Below are positions 1 through 10,417 of a DNA stretch of 64,000 bases, one piece after another. The notes beneath the pieces are model-generated. The model searched no databases. It saw only the letters and a list, made by a program, of their open reading frames with translations, and was not told the DNA's origin. The number at the start of each line of letters is the position of its first letter. The first letter of the stretch is position 1. Location of the stretch: positions 4,650,001-4,714,000 of the forward strand of contig JAGPXD010000001.1 of assembly GCA_020746995.1 (NCBI GenBank), in the 5' to 3' direction. The translations under genes were made by a program, and so were the position numbers. Source of the stretch: Plectosphaerella cucumerina (lineage: Eukaryota; Ascomycota; Sordariomycetes; Glomerellales; Plectosphaerellaceae).

Positions 1-1
1 C

Positions 2-634
2 TTCGTCTCCGCCCCCGGCAAGACCCTCGCCCAGTGCGTCCGCATCCGCAACGCCCAGGCCGCATCGGCCGCCCGCGTAGGCGCCTCCTCCGCCGAGGCC
101 GCCCTCCGCTCTCTGCCCGCCCACAATGCTCTGCTCGTCTCAGGTCCCCGCTTCGCCCTGACCGTCGAGGAGCTCGACGCCGCCCTGGCTGCCGATCTCT
201 CGGCCCACAAGAACCTCTCCTTCTCAACCAGCTTCCTCCCCTCGGACGAGGTCCTCATCCGCGCCTCCCCCGTTACAAGCTGGGGCTCCAGCGCCGCCGC
301 TGTCGAATCTGCCCTCGGCGCCCTCCGCCCTGTCGTGGCGCGCACCCTCGTCCGCGAGGGCCTGGCTAACGCCGTTGCCCTTGTTCACGCCGACGCAGAC
401 CTCAATATCCTCCGTCGCGAGGCTGCCGGCGAGGCCAAGGCATCGGGTGCGGCTGGCGGTTGGAACGATGTCGTCGGTCGGGCTGCCAAGGCACGCGCAC
501 AGCCCGCGGTCAGAGAGGAGACTCGGCCTGCTCGGGGCGGATTCGTCAGCTTCTCCAAGGCACCGAGGAAGAAGCTTGTTGAGGATGTCGACGAGGACTG
601 GGAGGCAGCAGCCCAGCTGGATGATGAGGCGTGA
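2..634 (+). CDS. C-terminal part of an unrecognised conserved-looking protein (5' end outside window)
   Basis: An open frame enters from the left edge (codons in phase with base 2) and runs without a stop to a TGA ending at 634, about 210 residues. Third positions are strongly C/G, as in the confirmed genes nearby, so it is very likely real coding sequence. The visible part is Ala-rich and mostly helical in character, followed by a basic linker and an acidic tail ending in EDVDEDWEAAAQLDDEA. I see no catalytic motif, zinc ligand or membrane segment and I do not recognise the family. An internal ATG at 335 is probably not the true start, because the open frame with the same composition extends upstream of it to the edge. 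Product unknown. Confidence 0.75.
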   Translation, partial: FVSAPGKTLAQCVRIRNAQAASAARVGASSAEAALRSLPAHNALLVSGPRFALTVEELDAALAADLSAHKNLSFSTSFLPSDEVLIRASPVTSWGSSAAAVESALGALRPVVARTLVREGLANAVALVHADADLNILRREAAGEAKASGAAGGWNDVVGRAAKARAQPAVREETRPARGGFVSFSKAPRKKLVEDVDEDWEAAAQLDDEA

Positions 635-1086
635 TAGACAAGAGTCGACGTGAATAATGACGGTGGATAGACGCTGTAGGCAAATAAGATAAATGGAAAC
701 GTAACCTCACCTTCCACTGCTTCATATCGACACATGTCCCAGGAATGCTATTATGTACGGAATACGGCATCTCGCGAGGCGGGCGAGTCGTGCGCCCTGG
801 GCATGAGCCTCGCGCCTCTAGAATCAAAGCTGCTCAACACAAAAAGGGGTATCGTTGGTCCTGCTCTCCAAGCGGGTCATGGTCCAAGGCAAAACCTTGG
901 TCCTCCGGCCGGGTACGCCTACCAGGCCTTTTCCTCCGAGTACTCGCTGCGGCCCCCTCGGCAGCGGCAGCCAGGCCATCGCCGCCTTGTCTGCATGGCG
1001 CTGGCGGTCCTGATCTGGACGGCCAGCTTGGCCATCTCGCGCTCGACAATCTTGGCCCGCTCCTCGTCATCCGCCTGCAACTCGGC
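635..1086. other. intergenic, convergent 3' ends
   Basis: This is the 3' flank of the first gene (+) and of BEM46 (-). Bases 922-1086 continue the BEM46 frame open for 55 codons beyond its TAG stop (see findings). Nothing else is recognised. Confidence 0.5.
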
Positions 1087-2550
1087 CTACGAGTTTTGCC
1101 GCGCCAGTCTCTTCTCCTCTCCTGTGATGGCAGAGATGAAGTCGGCAATGGCCTCGAAGTAGCCCTCCTCCAACACGCTTGAGTTATGGTCGCCGCCAGG
1201 GAGGGGCTTCCAGATCTTGGTGGGCGCCTTGGCCAGCTCGTACAGCTGGCGCATGTGATGTGGTCTGAGGTGGGGTCGAGATAGGTTAGCCCTGGTGTTG
1301 TTGTCTCGGTTGGCAGACAAAGTGTGGCAGCGTGACAAGGGGGATGGCTTCAGTTGGTGTATTGGTATGCATATCAGCACCCGGTGAGGGGCTCATATTT
1401 TGTGGGTGTATAGATTCATCATGAGAGCCGAGGGGAGAAGGGTAGCGTGGGGGAGGGGCTGAGACTCACGGGACAATCTCGTCCTGCAGGCCGGACAGGA
1501 AGAGGATGGGAATGGCAATGTTTGGAATGACGGAATCGGTAGGCCAGACCTGGTGGCATAGATAGGTGAGATAGCGCGCGGGCGGGATGACGGAGGGGAT
1601 GAGTTTCCGCATCGACAGGAAGGTGTTTTCCAGGATCAACCCGGCAATGTCGCCAGCTTTCTGGTTCTTAGCCACTAGCTTGGAGGCAACAGCACCACCC
1701 AGGCTCTGGCCGTAGATAACCAACTTATGGTCGCTCGTCTCTGCGCGGTTCCTCAGGTATTCGAGTGCGGTCTGGGCGTCGAGGTAGAGGCCCGATTCGT
1801 CGGGCTCGCCGGTGGACAGGCCATAACCGCGGTATTCAAGCATGAAGACATTGCAGCCGATGAAGTTGATGATCATGCGGGCGATGGGCAGGCGGTGGCC
1901 AATGTTGCCAGCGTTGCCGTGGAACATGAGGACGGTTGTGTTGGCATTGTTGGAGCCGCGCGGGCCGCGGATGTAGAAGGCGGAGAGCTTCTCGCCATCG
2001 CTCGTTGGGATCACGAGCTCCTCAAAGTCTTTGATGCCATATTGTGAGGGTCGCGGGACTTCTGTCCGGGCATTCGGGGGCATATGCGAGGGGTAGATCA
2101 AGGCCCTGGAGAGAAGGTGGGAAGGCGCTGGTCAGCCGCGGCACGTCACATGGCCACACCCGGGCAAGGATGGGTGGTCGACTTACTTTTGCTTGAAGTA
2201 GAGGAGGGAGGTCAAGACGGCGGCGACGCCCTAGGTTTGCCATGTCAGCCGGGTTGTGTCCAGCTCAGCTCGGCCAGCTCAGCTTGCGGTTCCGGAGCAG
2301 CTCCATGCCACAAGCTGGGGCGATGGTGGTGGCTCAATGCCGCTCCCGCGTCGCACAAGACACGACGAGGTAGGATGGGCATGGTATCCCGGAGTATGGT
2401 CCGGGGGCGAGGCGGCGGGTGGGTGGGCAGTGTACGTACCGTGGATGCGATGGCCGGAAGGCGCATGTAAGATCCGACTGTGCTGAGCAGCGAGACGGTC
2501 TGCTCGGCAAAGGAGTTTGGATTGGATGGCGGCTGATTGGGCGATGCCAT
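1087..2550 (-). CDS. bem46: BEM46/ABHD13-type alpha/beta hydrolase
   Basis: Four exons on the minus strand: 2550-2440, 2230-2187, 2105-1470 and 1264-1087, with GT donors and AG acceptors, giving 322 residues. The short second exon encodes a hydrophobic stretch (GVAAVLTSLLYFKQK) that looks like the N-terminal membrane anchor seen in Bem46 proteins. The hydrolase core follows: LMFHGNAGN oxyanion region, nucleophile elbow YGQSLGG with Ser186, Asp in SGLQDE, and His290 in GGDHN. Residues and length match the Bem46/ABHD13 family, whose members sit at ER or plasma-membrane-associated sites and affect polarity and germination; the substrate is not established. The start is chosen because exon 1 carries a typical fungal N-terminus directly before the first good donor. 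The stop is a TAG that is followed by 55 further open codons in the same frame. Confidence 0.93.
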
Positions 2551-5500
2551 GGCCGGCGGTGGTGAGGGGGGAGGGGGGGGAACGACGAGGATTGACGAAC
2601 CCGACCAAGTCGAACAAACAGCAGTTGTCGAGGTGGCGGTCAGCGTCAGGAGGTGGACGGTCGGCGGGTCGGGGTCAAGAGAGCGAGGTCGTCCCGAAGT
2701 GGGATGGGGTATCGGAGCCGCAATCTGTAGGCGAGCGGAGCGGGCGAGAGACGAATGACAGGAATTATCGAGCTGGCAAGCTGGCAAGCCGGAGGGGTCG
2801 GACGACTGGGGTTTGGAGGGTCAAGGCGCAGAGAGATGCGCGGGCCAGACAGAGGTGCGTGCTGAAGCAGAACTGGCAAAACTGCTGGCGAGTATCGCCG
2901 CTTTCCGCTCTTCAGGGGATCTTGGGCCAGGGGTCCAGGGTTTGATTGTGGAGTTGTCGCGCTGTTGAGGCGGTGGGTGGGCGATGGCCGGGGTTGGCAG
3001 TGAAGGCTAGGAGCCGAGGAGGGCAACGTGATGCCGAGCAGCAGGCGCAGGAGCTGGACCAGGAGCAGGAGTGTCCCCGTCAGTGGCGGCGCATGACCAT
3101 GCGGGTCATTCGATCTGAGATGGCGCGGGAACCGGGCTGGGATGGCACGAGTGGGTGTCAAGGTATGCCAGCGTGGCGTCGGGGAGAATGATTGACGGTT
3201 CCGTAGCGTGCGAGCGAGAGAGGAGTCTGCATGTAGGACGTGGAGTGGGTGAGTTGAAGCTGGAGAAGATGAAGCTGTGCTGTGCTGCTTGTTGATGGGT
3301 GCCAGTGGCCAATGGGTCCGGGTCGTGTTCGAGTTGGGGCGCGGGGGCTCCTTCCTGTCGCTTTGGGGTTTGGGTTTGGGGGGCCGAGGTGCGGCGGCGG
3401 CGGGGTTCCAATTCTCTCAGGTAAGGTACAGCGGGACCTCGAGAGGTTTGACGGGTACAGGGTGCTGTGCGCGGAGGATCTCGGTCGCAAGATGTCCAGA
3501 AGGAAAGGATGACAAGTACCGCCTTGCTGCTCTGCTTGTATCCGACGAGGGCAGCTTCCGTACCAAGATCGGAGGCGCGGTGATCGTGCTGTGGGCTGGA
3601 GGAAGGAGCTGCTGGCTGGGACACCGACAAGTTGGGACGGAAGGCGCTACCGGGCTTGGGGCGGTGCACTAGTGGAAGGAGCGACTTTTAGTTCTCTCTT
3701 GGACCACCACGACAGGCAGCTGATATTCCCTGGGTTTTGGTAGACGAACAGGGAGGGAGAGCTCTTTATTCAGCACTGGAGGCGACCGTTGCATTGATGC
3801 TCATCATCTTTGCCCCAAGGGCATGAAGCAATCGTACGCAGGGCGGCGCGCTTGCCACTGGGCAGTCTCAGCTAGAGATGCCTCTCGGCCTCTCGGCCAG
3901 CGCTCACCACGTGGCGAACATAAACACTGAGCGAGATGCCGCGTCTGGTTGGAATGTTGGGCGCTCCCTGGCTGAAGAAGCGGCGGACGCCATATCACCA
4001 CATTGGGGGCATCAGCGGCTGACCTCAAGCCACGGATGACTTATCAAGCACATGCAGCCCGAAATAGTATTTGGGCTTGGTACAGTAGCGCCAACGATGA
4101 AAGCAGGTCCCAGGCCGAGGACACCATCCTCCAGCGTCGACGAACATGATGCGCATGCGCGTCCAGCCGCGCGGAAGACCGAGGATTATAAGGGGGTGAC
4201 GAGTCTGCATCGTCCCAAACGTCTCGCTTCGCCAACCCAGGGGTGGTGTCGTGCGTTGCGTGCTTCATTCCATTCCATGCCAAGCACCCCAAGTAATCCG
4301 AGCAACCCCTATAAGCAACCCCTCGCTCGCGCTGCCGCCGATCTTTCAGGGGATGGGTGCTCCTCTTGCTCTGTTCGTACCAACAGCATCGTGTCCAGCG
4401 CTTCCATGATGAATTGATATCTGATCATGCTATTAACGGCGCGACCCAGCCGGGTGGCAGGCCACCAAGAGCCGACGCGACAGCAGTCAGACAAGACCAT
4501 CCCCTGTCCTGGCATCTTCCGTCCCGTTTCATGCGCCAGAGCTACTACTACCGTACCAAGCACTTGCACTGGTACTTCCTAAGTTGGCTTCCCCTTGCTC
4601 CCCCGGACCAGCCAGACCGGACCTTCGGGATTGGCTTTTGGTCGGCGTCGCGTCCAGTCGCGAAAAAAAGGGGCATGTTTGATCTGCCCGTACCTAGGTT
4701 TTCTAGAAACTGACGGCCAGCAAAGGCCATCACCAAAAGGGAGGATCCCCTGGCCCCGGCCAAAACCTTCTCGCCGCGATCAGTCTGGCGGCGGCCCACG
4801 AGCCGCCCCGGGCCCTCCCGGTTACACCAAGCAGCGGAACGGCCGAGTGGCAGGCCCTCAAGCTCAGGCTCAACGGGGGGAGGGGCGTGGATCGCAGACG
4901 CATCTGGCGCAAACAAAACGGGGGCAAGGAAGGGCGGGCAACGCAAAGAAGATCTCCCCCCGGGAACACACACGTTGACACACAGGACGGATGGGACACA
5001 GCATGCCCCAGAACCAATCGACGAGTGAGGCGGACCGGACGTGCAAGTGGGCGAATGGAGACGTGCTTGCACTTGTCAGGTCTGTCGACGATCCAGGTAG
5101 GACGAGAGGGGCAGCAAATGCAAGCAAATGCGCAGAACGGGGGCTGCGAAGTGAGAAAGTGGCGAAGCTTCCCTTGCCCGCTGCCCGGCGGATAGATGCA
5201 CGCCCGTCACCTGCGGGCCAGTCGCTGAGCGTCCAGTGGTCGATGCCAAAATTACAGGGCAGATTTGCCCAATCACCCGCGCTACGCGGTTGTCGTTGAG
5301 TCAGCTGATTGGTCCACGCCGCTCTGCTTCCCCGGAAACCGATTGCGATACGGGTGTGCGCGTAGCATGTTCTGGCCTGGCCCCGTGGACCACTGTTCTG
5401 CGCTTTTCCCTGCACTGCTGCTCCATCGTCCAGGCTCAGTCCGGTCGGTCCCTTCGTCTCGAGGAGCGCGCGAAGAAAAAACGAAGACGAAAAATTGCAC

Positions 5501-6412
5501 AAACAACAAGCCGGCATCACCACGTCGCAGCGCCGCAACACTGCGCCATCGCATCGCATCGCATCGCATCGCATCGCATCGCATCGCGTCTGTTTCTTCT
5601 AACCGTCCGCAAGATACCCCGTCGCGCTCCCAGATACCCAGACTTTTGCCAGCCACACAGCCTCAGGCCTGTCGCCCGTTTGCCGACTCCTTCTTCGCCG
5701 TTGGAACGCATCCATCTCCATCTCCAAGCCCTTTTCCCCCAACAACAACTTTCCCCCCCGCGCGCACGCACATCACGACAAAGACACCACGCGCTCAGCA
5801 AGCTTCAACGCCTTTCCTCTCTGTCCGTCGTCGCGCGCTCGGGACACGAAAGCGCTTTGGCATCCTCCATCCCAATCCGTCCACTCATCCCTCCTCCGTC
5901 CCAAGTCCCCAACTCGACAGATCAAGGGGGCCCCTCCAAATCCAAATCCCGGCTGATCCTGAGACACGACTGGTGCTCCGTCAGCCCCTATTTCGAGGTT
6001 TGAGCGCGAAAAAGAGTCGCCCGACACCACCACCTTCTTACGATCATCATTCTCCCTCCCCCCTTCAGTCCAGTCCAAGCCCCAGCGCGCGCCATCCTCC
6101 CTCTGGACCAGACGGACCATCCCTCATCTTCGCCAAATCGCTTGTCAACCCATCCAGTCAACGTCGGCTCCCGCGCTCTCTCCCCGGCTCTCTCACCTTG
6201 CGAACAAGGCGAACCCCGGCTCCGACTCGACTCGCATCGCACTTGTTTCCCGCTGGTCCCATTCCAATCCACGTCCACCCCTCGTTCCAAGCCCGGCTGC
6301 CACGCATCTGCCCAACATCAGTGCCCAATCACATCCCCGGCACTGCTATCCTTTTCCCTGCCAGCGCCCACTGCCAAAGCATCTTCGACGCTGAGCCGCC
6401 GCCGTCATCAAG
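2551..6412. other. long divergent intergenic region
   Basis: About 3.9 kb lies between the BEM46 start (-) and the LYAR-type start (+). It contains several open frames on both strands, but all are low-complexity Pro/Ser/Arg-rich or Gly-rich and show no intron logic, domains or coding bias. The right half, from about 5.4 kb, is C-rich and probably forms the leader/promoter of the downstream gene; it contains a (GCATC)7 tract. No RNA gene seen. Confidence 0.5.
5551..5585. repeat. (GCATC)7 pentanucleotide microsatellite
   Basis: Seven uninterrupted GCATC units, preceded by a CCATC variant at 5546-5550 and followed by GCGTC. It lies about 0.83 kb upstream of the LYAR-type start codon. Confidence 0.95.
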
Positions 6413-8445
6413 ATGGTCTCCTTTAGTTGTGAGGTACGTACTATTCGGGTCCATCCCACATTCTCCTTGATGTCCCCCAAACAGGGCCCCCGGCACTACA
6501 TGGTAGTCCCATGTTTGTTTCGCCCTCCCTCCCCAAGGGACACACACACACACACACATGCACGCACATCATCCTCACTCACTCTCACTTCACTGGACTG
6601 GCCTATCTGAGCAATGAGCCATCCCGCCGTCGTTCATCATGCCCTCCCCTCCATGTCTCGCTCCGCCCACCCTCCCCATACCTCGCACCATCCTCCCCCC
6701 CGCCAGCTGATGGGGGTATCCTAATTTCCACACTTGACATCACCTCACACGCTCGTGCCGCCTCCCCTTAACCCGCAACACGGCACTACAATGCACCACT
6801 CGTGTCGTGCATCAGGTCCGGGCTCTGCCTCCCCCCCTGGCCGCTCCCCATAAACCACACGTCCCCCCCGTCCACCCAGAGAGACCCTTGGCCCGCAGCG
6901 GCCGTGCCTTGTCTGATACACGTCCATCATATCTCCCTTCCAGCCCACTTCCTCCTGCTCCCTGATCACCACCCCTCCCGCATAACATCAAGCCAATCCC
7001 GCGCCCACCTACCCACCTGCCACCCCCCTGGACACCTCTGTTCGACAAACTACAAACGACAAACGACACGATCTCTGACATACTCTCTCCGCCAACTACA
7101 GGGCTGTGGTGACGTCTTGACGAAGAAGAAGCTCGACCCGCACAGGAACCGCTGCCGAGGCGCCACCTTTACCTGCATTGACTGCATGGTTCACTTCCCC
7201 GGAACTGAATACCGCTCACATACCGTACGTGTCTCCTCCAGCGTGACGGCCTGACCTCGGAAACCACTTCCTAGACTAACATTGCCCACGCAGAGCTGCA
7301 TCACCGAGGATCAGAAGTACCAGGGCGCCCTCTACAAGAACAAGAAGGCCAAGAACCACCACAACGCCAACAACGCAAACGAAATCCCCATCGCCGCCCC
7401 CATACCCCGAGCCATGCCTCAGAAGGCCTACGTCGAGGACGTCGCCGAGGCGACCTTTGCCGACTACGAGTACGACGACGGCAGCGACAATGGCAAGTCG
7501 CCCGCAGACCTCCCCGAGGCACCCACCCCGCCGCCCGCTCACGAGGCCGCCCTCAACGTCTTCGACTTCCTCGATAACTCGGCGACGCCTAACGCCTCCG
7601 TCCTCCAGCTGGGCCGTCACACCAACATGGAAACCCAGATGGTCCGCTACGAGGCCGAGTCACCCGGCTTCATCGACGCCGCCGGCGACATGGTCGACGA
7701 GGACCCCGACGCCCTTGTCCAGTACGGCATCGGCCCTATCCCCGGTGCCTTCGAGACCCCCGCCCCCGGCCGCGAGCGGCGACGCAAGGAGGGCAGCGAG
7801 CAGAAGAAGGACAAGAAGCGGAAGCGTCTCCACATCGACACGGACCAGGTCATGGACGACGCACCACCCATGCTGCACACCGGCCTCACCGGCGGCATCA
7901 ACCGCATGATGCGCTCCCACTTCCCGCCCTCCCCCGACTACTCGGGCGGCGACGCCGCCGACCCCTCCCCCGCCAGCCCGCTCAAGAAGAAGAAGCACTC
8001 GAAGCACTCAAAGTCGAAAAAGGACAGCATCGGCAGCAACCTCATGGGCCTCCTCGGCGGCTCCAAGTCATCAAAGTCGAAGAAGATCCGCAAGGTCTCA
8101 ACATCGTCCAAGAAGTCGTCCTCATCGTCGCACCGCCACCGCGAGCGCGACGGCGAGAAGCCCCCCGCGCTCATCGAGTACCGCCCCGGCTCGAGCGGCG
8201 AGGGCGGCGACGCCGACAACCAGATGGTCGTCTTCCGTCCCCGCGGCGACCTGTTCCTGTCCTACGTCAACAAGGGCCCCGACAGCGAGCGCGGCTACAG
8301 CGTCAAGAAGGCCCTGCGGCACTTCCACCGCGAGCGCACCGGCAGCGACGACTTCCAGGGCAAGTCGGTCGAGGAGAAGGAGCTGTGGCGCTCGTTGCGG
8401 ATGCGCAAGAACGAGAGGGGCGAGATTGTCCTGTTCGGCCTGTAA
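6413..8445 (+). CDS. LYAR-type C2HC zinc finger nucleolar protein
   Basis: Three exons: 6413-6433 (only seven codons, MVSFSCE), 7102-7224 and 7294-8445; 431 residues. Joined, the N-terminus reads MVSFSCEGCGDVLTKKKLD and continues into the zf-LYAR signature with Cys/His ligands (CEGCGD, DPH, CRG, FTCIDC) and EYRSHT. This module is known from LYAR/UCHL5IP-like nucleolar proteins involved in ribosome biogenesis and nucleic acid binding. The rest is mostly disordered, with Lys/Ser/His-rich tracts (such as KKKKHSKHSKSKK) that look like nucleolar localisation signals, and a folded-looking C-terminus with KKALRHFHRER near residue 390. Intron 1 is 668 bp, long for a fungus, and contains a (CA)9 repeat. 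The 7-codon first exon is supported by the family's conserved first residues. Confidence 0.92.
6541..6558. repeat. (CA)9 dinucleotide repeat
   Basis: Nine CA units inside intron 1 of the LYAR-type gene, followed by imperfect CA/TG-rich sequence. Confidence 0.9.
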
Positions 8446-9121
8446 GGCGGATCGCGGTGACAGAGAGAGGGCTCGGCAGGTGGTATAAGCCGAGGCTCGG
8501 TGGGCGTGCGGAGGTTGGACGGGCTCGAGGGGAGCCTGTCCAAGACAGCAGAGGGGTCCCGCGAGACGCCCTCGATGGTGACGCGGCGATCAATGGCTCA
8601 TCGGTCCCGGGGGAAGTACGTGCCATGTTTTCCCCCGCGGGCAGGACTCTGTCCGATGATACAGGGATCGTCCAATCGCTGTCGCTTTTTCTTCGTCTGT
8701 TTTTTTTCTTTAACCATGATACCTTGAAATTGGACTCGACACCCCGTTGCACACACACACAGTCATCGCTTGTCGTCATGGTGTTTCTGGCAGCGCAATG
8801 GGTTGTACAACGGGCACGCTCCTGGCTGGTCTCTGCGAGCTTATAGAGAGCACGGACGCAAGTTTACTGGTTTCCCGCGGTTTCCTGTCGACTGCCTTTT
8901 ATTCGAGAGCCTGCCTCTGCCTCTTGTATTCTCACGGGACACGGGCGTGAAGGGGCGGGCGTAATCTTCGTGTGTACATGTATGACCATAGTGTGTGGGT
9001 ATATTTCTCGTTAAATAATTCCGAGGTAAATCAAATCAGATGCGTCGCTTATGTCCACTGTCCTACCAAGTGCCTTGATGTTTGTTTGTTGTACAATTGC
9101 GTCAGAAGAAGGCAAGCTCCC
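8446..9121. other. intergenic, convergent 3' ends
   Basis: This is the 3' flank shared by the LYAR-type gene (+) and PEX10 (-). It is T-rich in places, as expected of 3' UTRs, with a short CA run near 8750. No gene seen. Confidence 0.5.
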
Positions 9122-10417
9122 TCAGGCCACTTGGAGCGGCAGGATGTGCTGGACCATGGCCTCGCGACGGCACAGCGGACACTCGGGCTTCTCTCGCACC
9201 CAATCGCCGATACATTCCCAGCAGAAGACGTGACCGCACTGGGTGGCGGCTGGGTCACGCATCTCCTCAAGGCAGAGGGTGCACTTGCGCTGCTGGCGGC
9301 CGGCAACAAAAGCCATGACCTTCTCATCTGCAAGGTGGTACCGAGCTGCACCAGCCGCGAGAGGCGGCGTATGTGTCAGGCGTGCCAGGTCAACACGTGC
9401 ATGGCGAGCGGCGCCAATACCGCCAGCGGGCGAGGGCGTATCCGGGAGCAGAACGGCCGTGTTGGCAGTATAAGCATTATCGCTTAGGGAGACGTCCGGG
9501 ATGGGCAGAGGCGTGGCATTGTCCCGACGGGCGGAGGAAGGTAGCAGCAAGGCCGAGGAGAGTGTGTGGCGGACGTGCATGTAGGCCTGGACGGAGAGCT
9601 GGACGAGGAGGAGGAGGCCGAGGAGCTCGTAGCCAGCGCGGTCGGGGGTAGCGGGGACTTCGCGGGTGAAGACGTAGCGAAGGCCGAGGACGCGCTTAGA
9701 CAGCTCATAGTAGGTGCCCGAGAAGTAGAAGGTGGCGAGGGTGAGGGCGTGGAGAGGGGCGGAGGAGGTCAGGGTGCCGAGGTTGGCGAGGACGTAGCGC
9801 CATAGGGCCTGCTCCCGCTCGGCGGTGCGGGGGGTATGTTTTCTCGACGTCGGTTTCGATTTTGTGTCTACGTCGTCGTCGTTGTCATCTTGTGCTTCAG
9901 CCTCGTCCCGCACCGCATCGGCCTCTTGCTTGCTTGCCGCGGCGGCCCTCTGCAAGCGGGCGAGGCGGCCCTCGAGGCGGCGGCGCACGGCGGCCCTGAA
10001 GCCGGGGAGGACCCTGCCGAGGGCGTAGGGCAGGAGGACGCTGCCGGCGATGTAGGAGGCTCGTCGGCTGAGGTCTGGCAGGCCGGCGGCGCCGGAGGAG
10101 GAGGCGTCAATCTGGACGACGTCGGTGTACTCCTCGCCGAGGGTGCGGTTGCCGAGGAGGGTTGTGAGGGAGAGGTAGAGAACGTCGGCGACTGTGCGAG
10201 TCTCGCCAGACCAAGCGTGGGCGGAGCGGGCTCCAAGAAGGCGGCGATGGATGTCGGCCATGTCTCCGGCGAGGGTGCCGCGGAAGTAGGCGTCCTTCTG
10301 GTGGGCGCGGATGATGTCGGGCGCGGCGGCGTAGGGGTACGGCGAGGAGAGGGCGTCGGCGGGGGAGGGCGCCGGCGCCAGCGCCGGTGCGGCTGGGGGT
10401 GATGGTGGGATGGACAT
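9122..10417 (-). CDS. pex10: peroxisome biogenesis factor 10, RING E3 ubiquitin ligase
   Basis: A single-exon gene of 431 residues. The N-terminal two thirds match the Pex2/Pex12-type peroxin membrane domain: AAAPDIIRAHQKDAYFRG near residue 30, the GNRTLGEEYTDVVQI segment near 90, then several hydrophobic stretches. The C-terminus is a C3HC4 RING, residues about 379-418: CTLC, CGHVFC, WEC and CPLC. Pex10 works with Pex2 and Pex12 in the peroxisomal membrane to ubiquitinate the import receptor Pex5 for recycling. Length is in the usual fungal range. An acidic, Asn/Asp-rich linker around residues 190-215 separates two membrane regions and looks lineage-specific. The 3' end converges on the LYAR-type gene. 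Confidence 0.95.
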   Translation of the reverse strand: MSIPPSPPAAPALAPAPSPADALSSPYPYAAAPDIIRAHQKDAYFRGTLAGDMADIHRRLLGARSAHAWSGETRTVADVLYLSLTTLLGNRTLGEEYTDVVQIDASSSGAAGLPDLSRRASYIAGSVLLPYALGRVLPGFRAAVRRRLEGRLARLQRAAAASKQEADAVRDEAEAQDDNDDDVDTKSKPTSRKHTPRTAEREQALWRYVLANLGTLTSSAPLHALTLATFYFSGTYYELSKRVLGLRYVFTREVPATPDRAGYELLGLLLLVQLSVQAYMHVRHTLSSALLLPSSARRDNATPLPIPDVSLSDNAYTANTAVLLPDTPSPAGGIGAARHARVDLARLTHTPPLAAGAARYHLADEKVMAFVAGRQQRKCTLCLEEMRDPAATQCGHVFCWECIGDWVREKPECPLCRREAMVQHILPLQVA

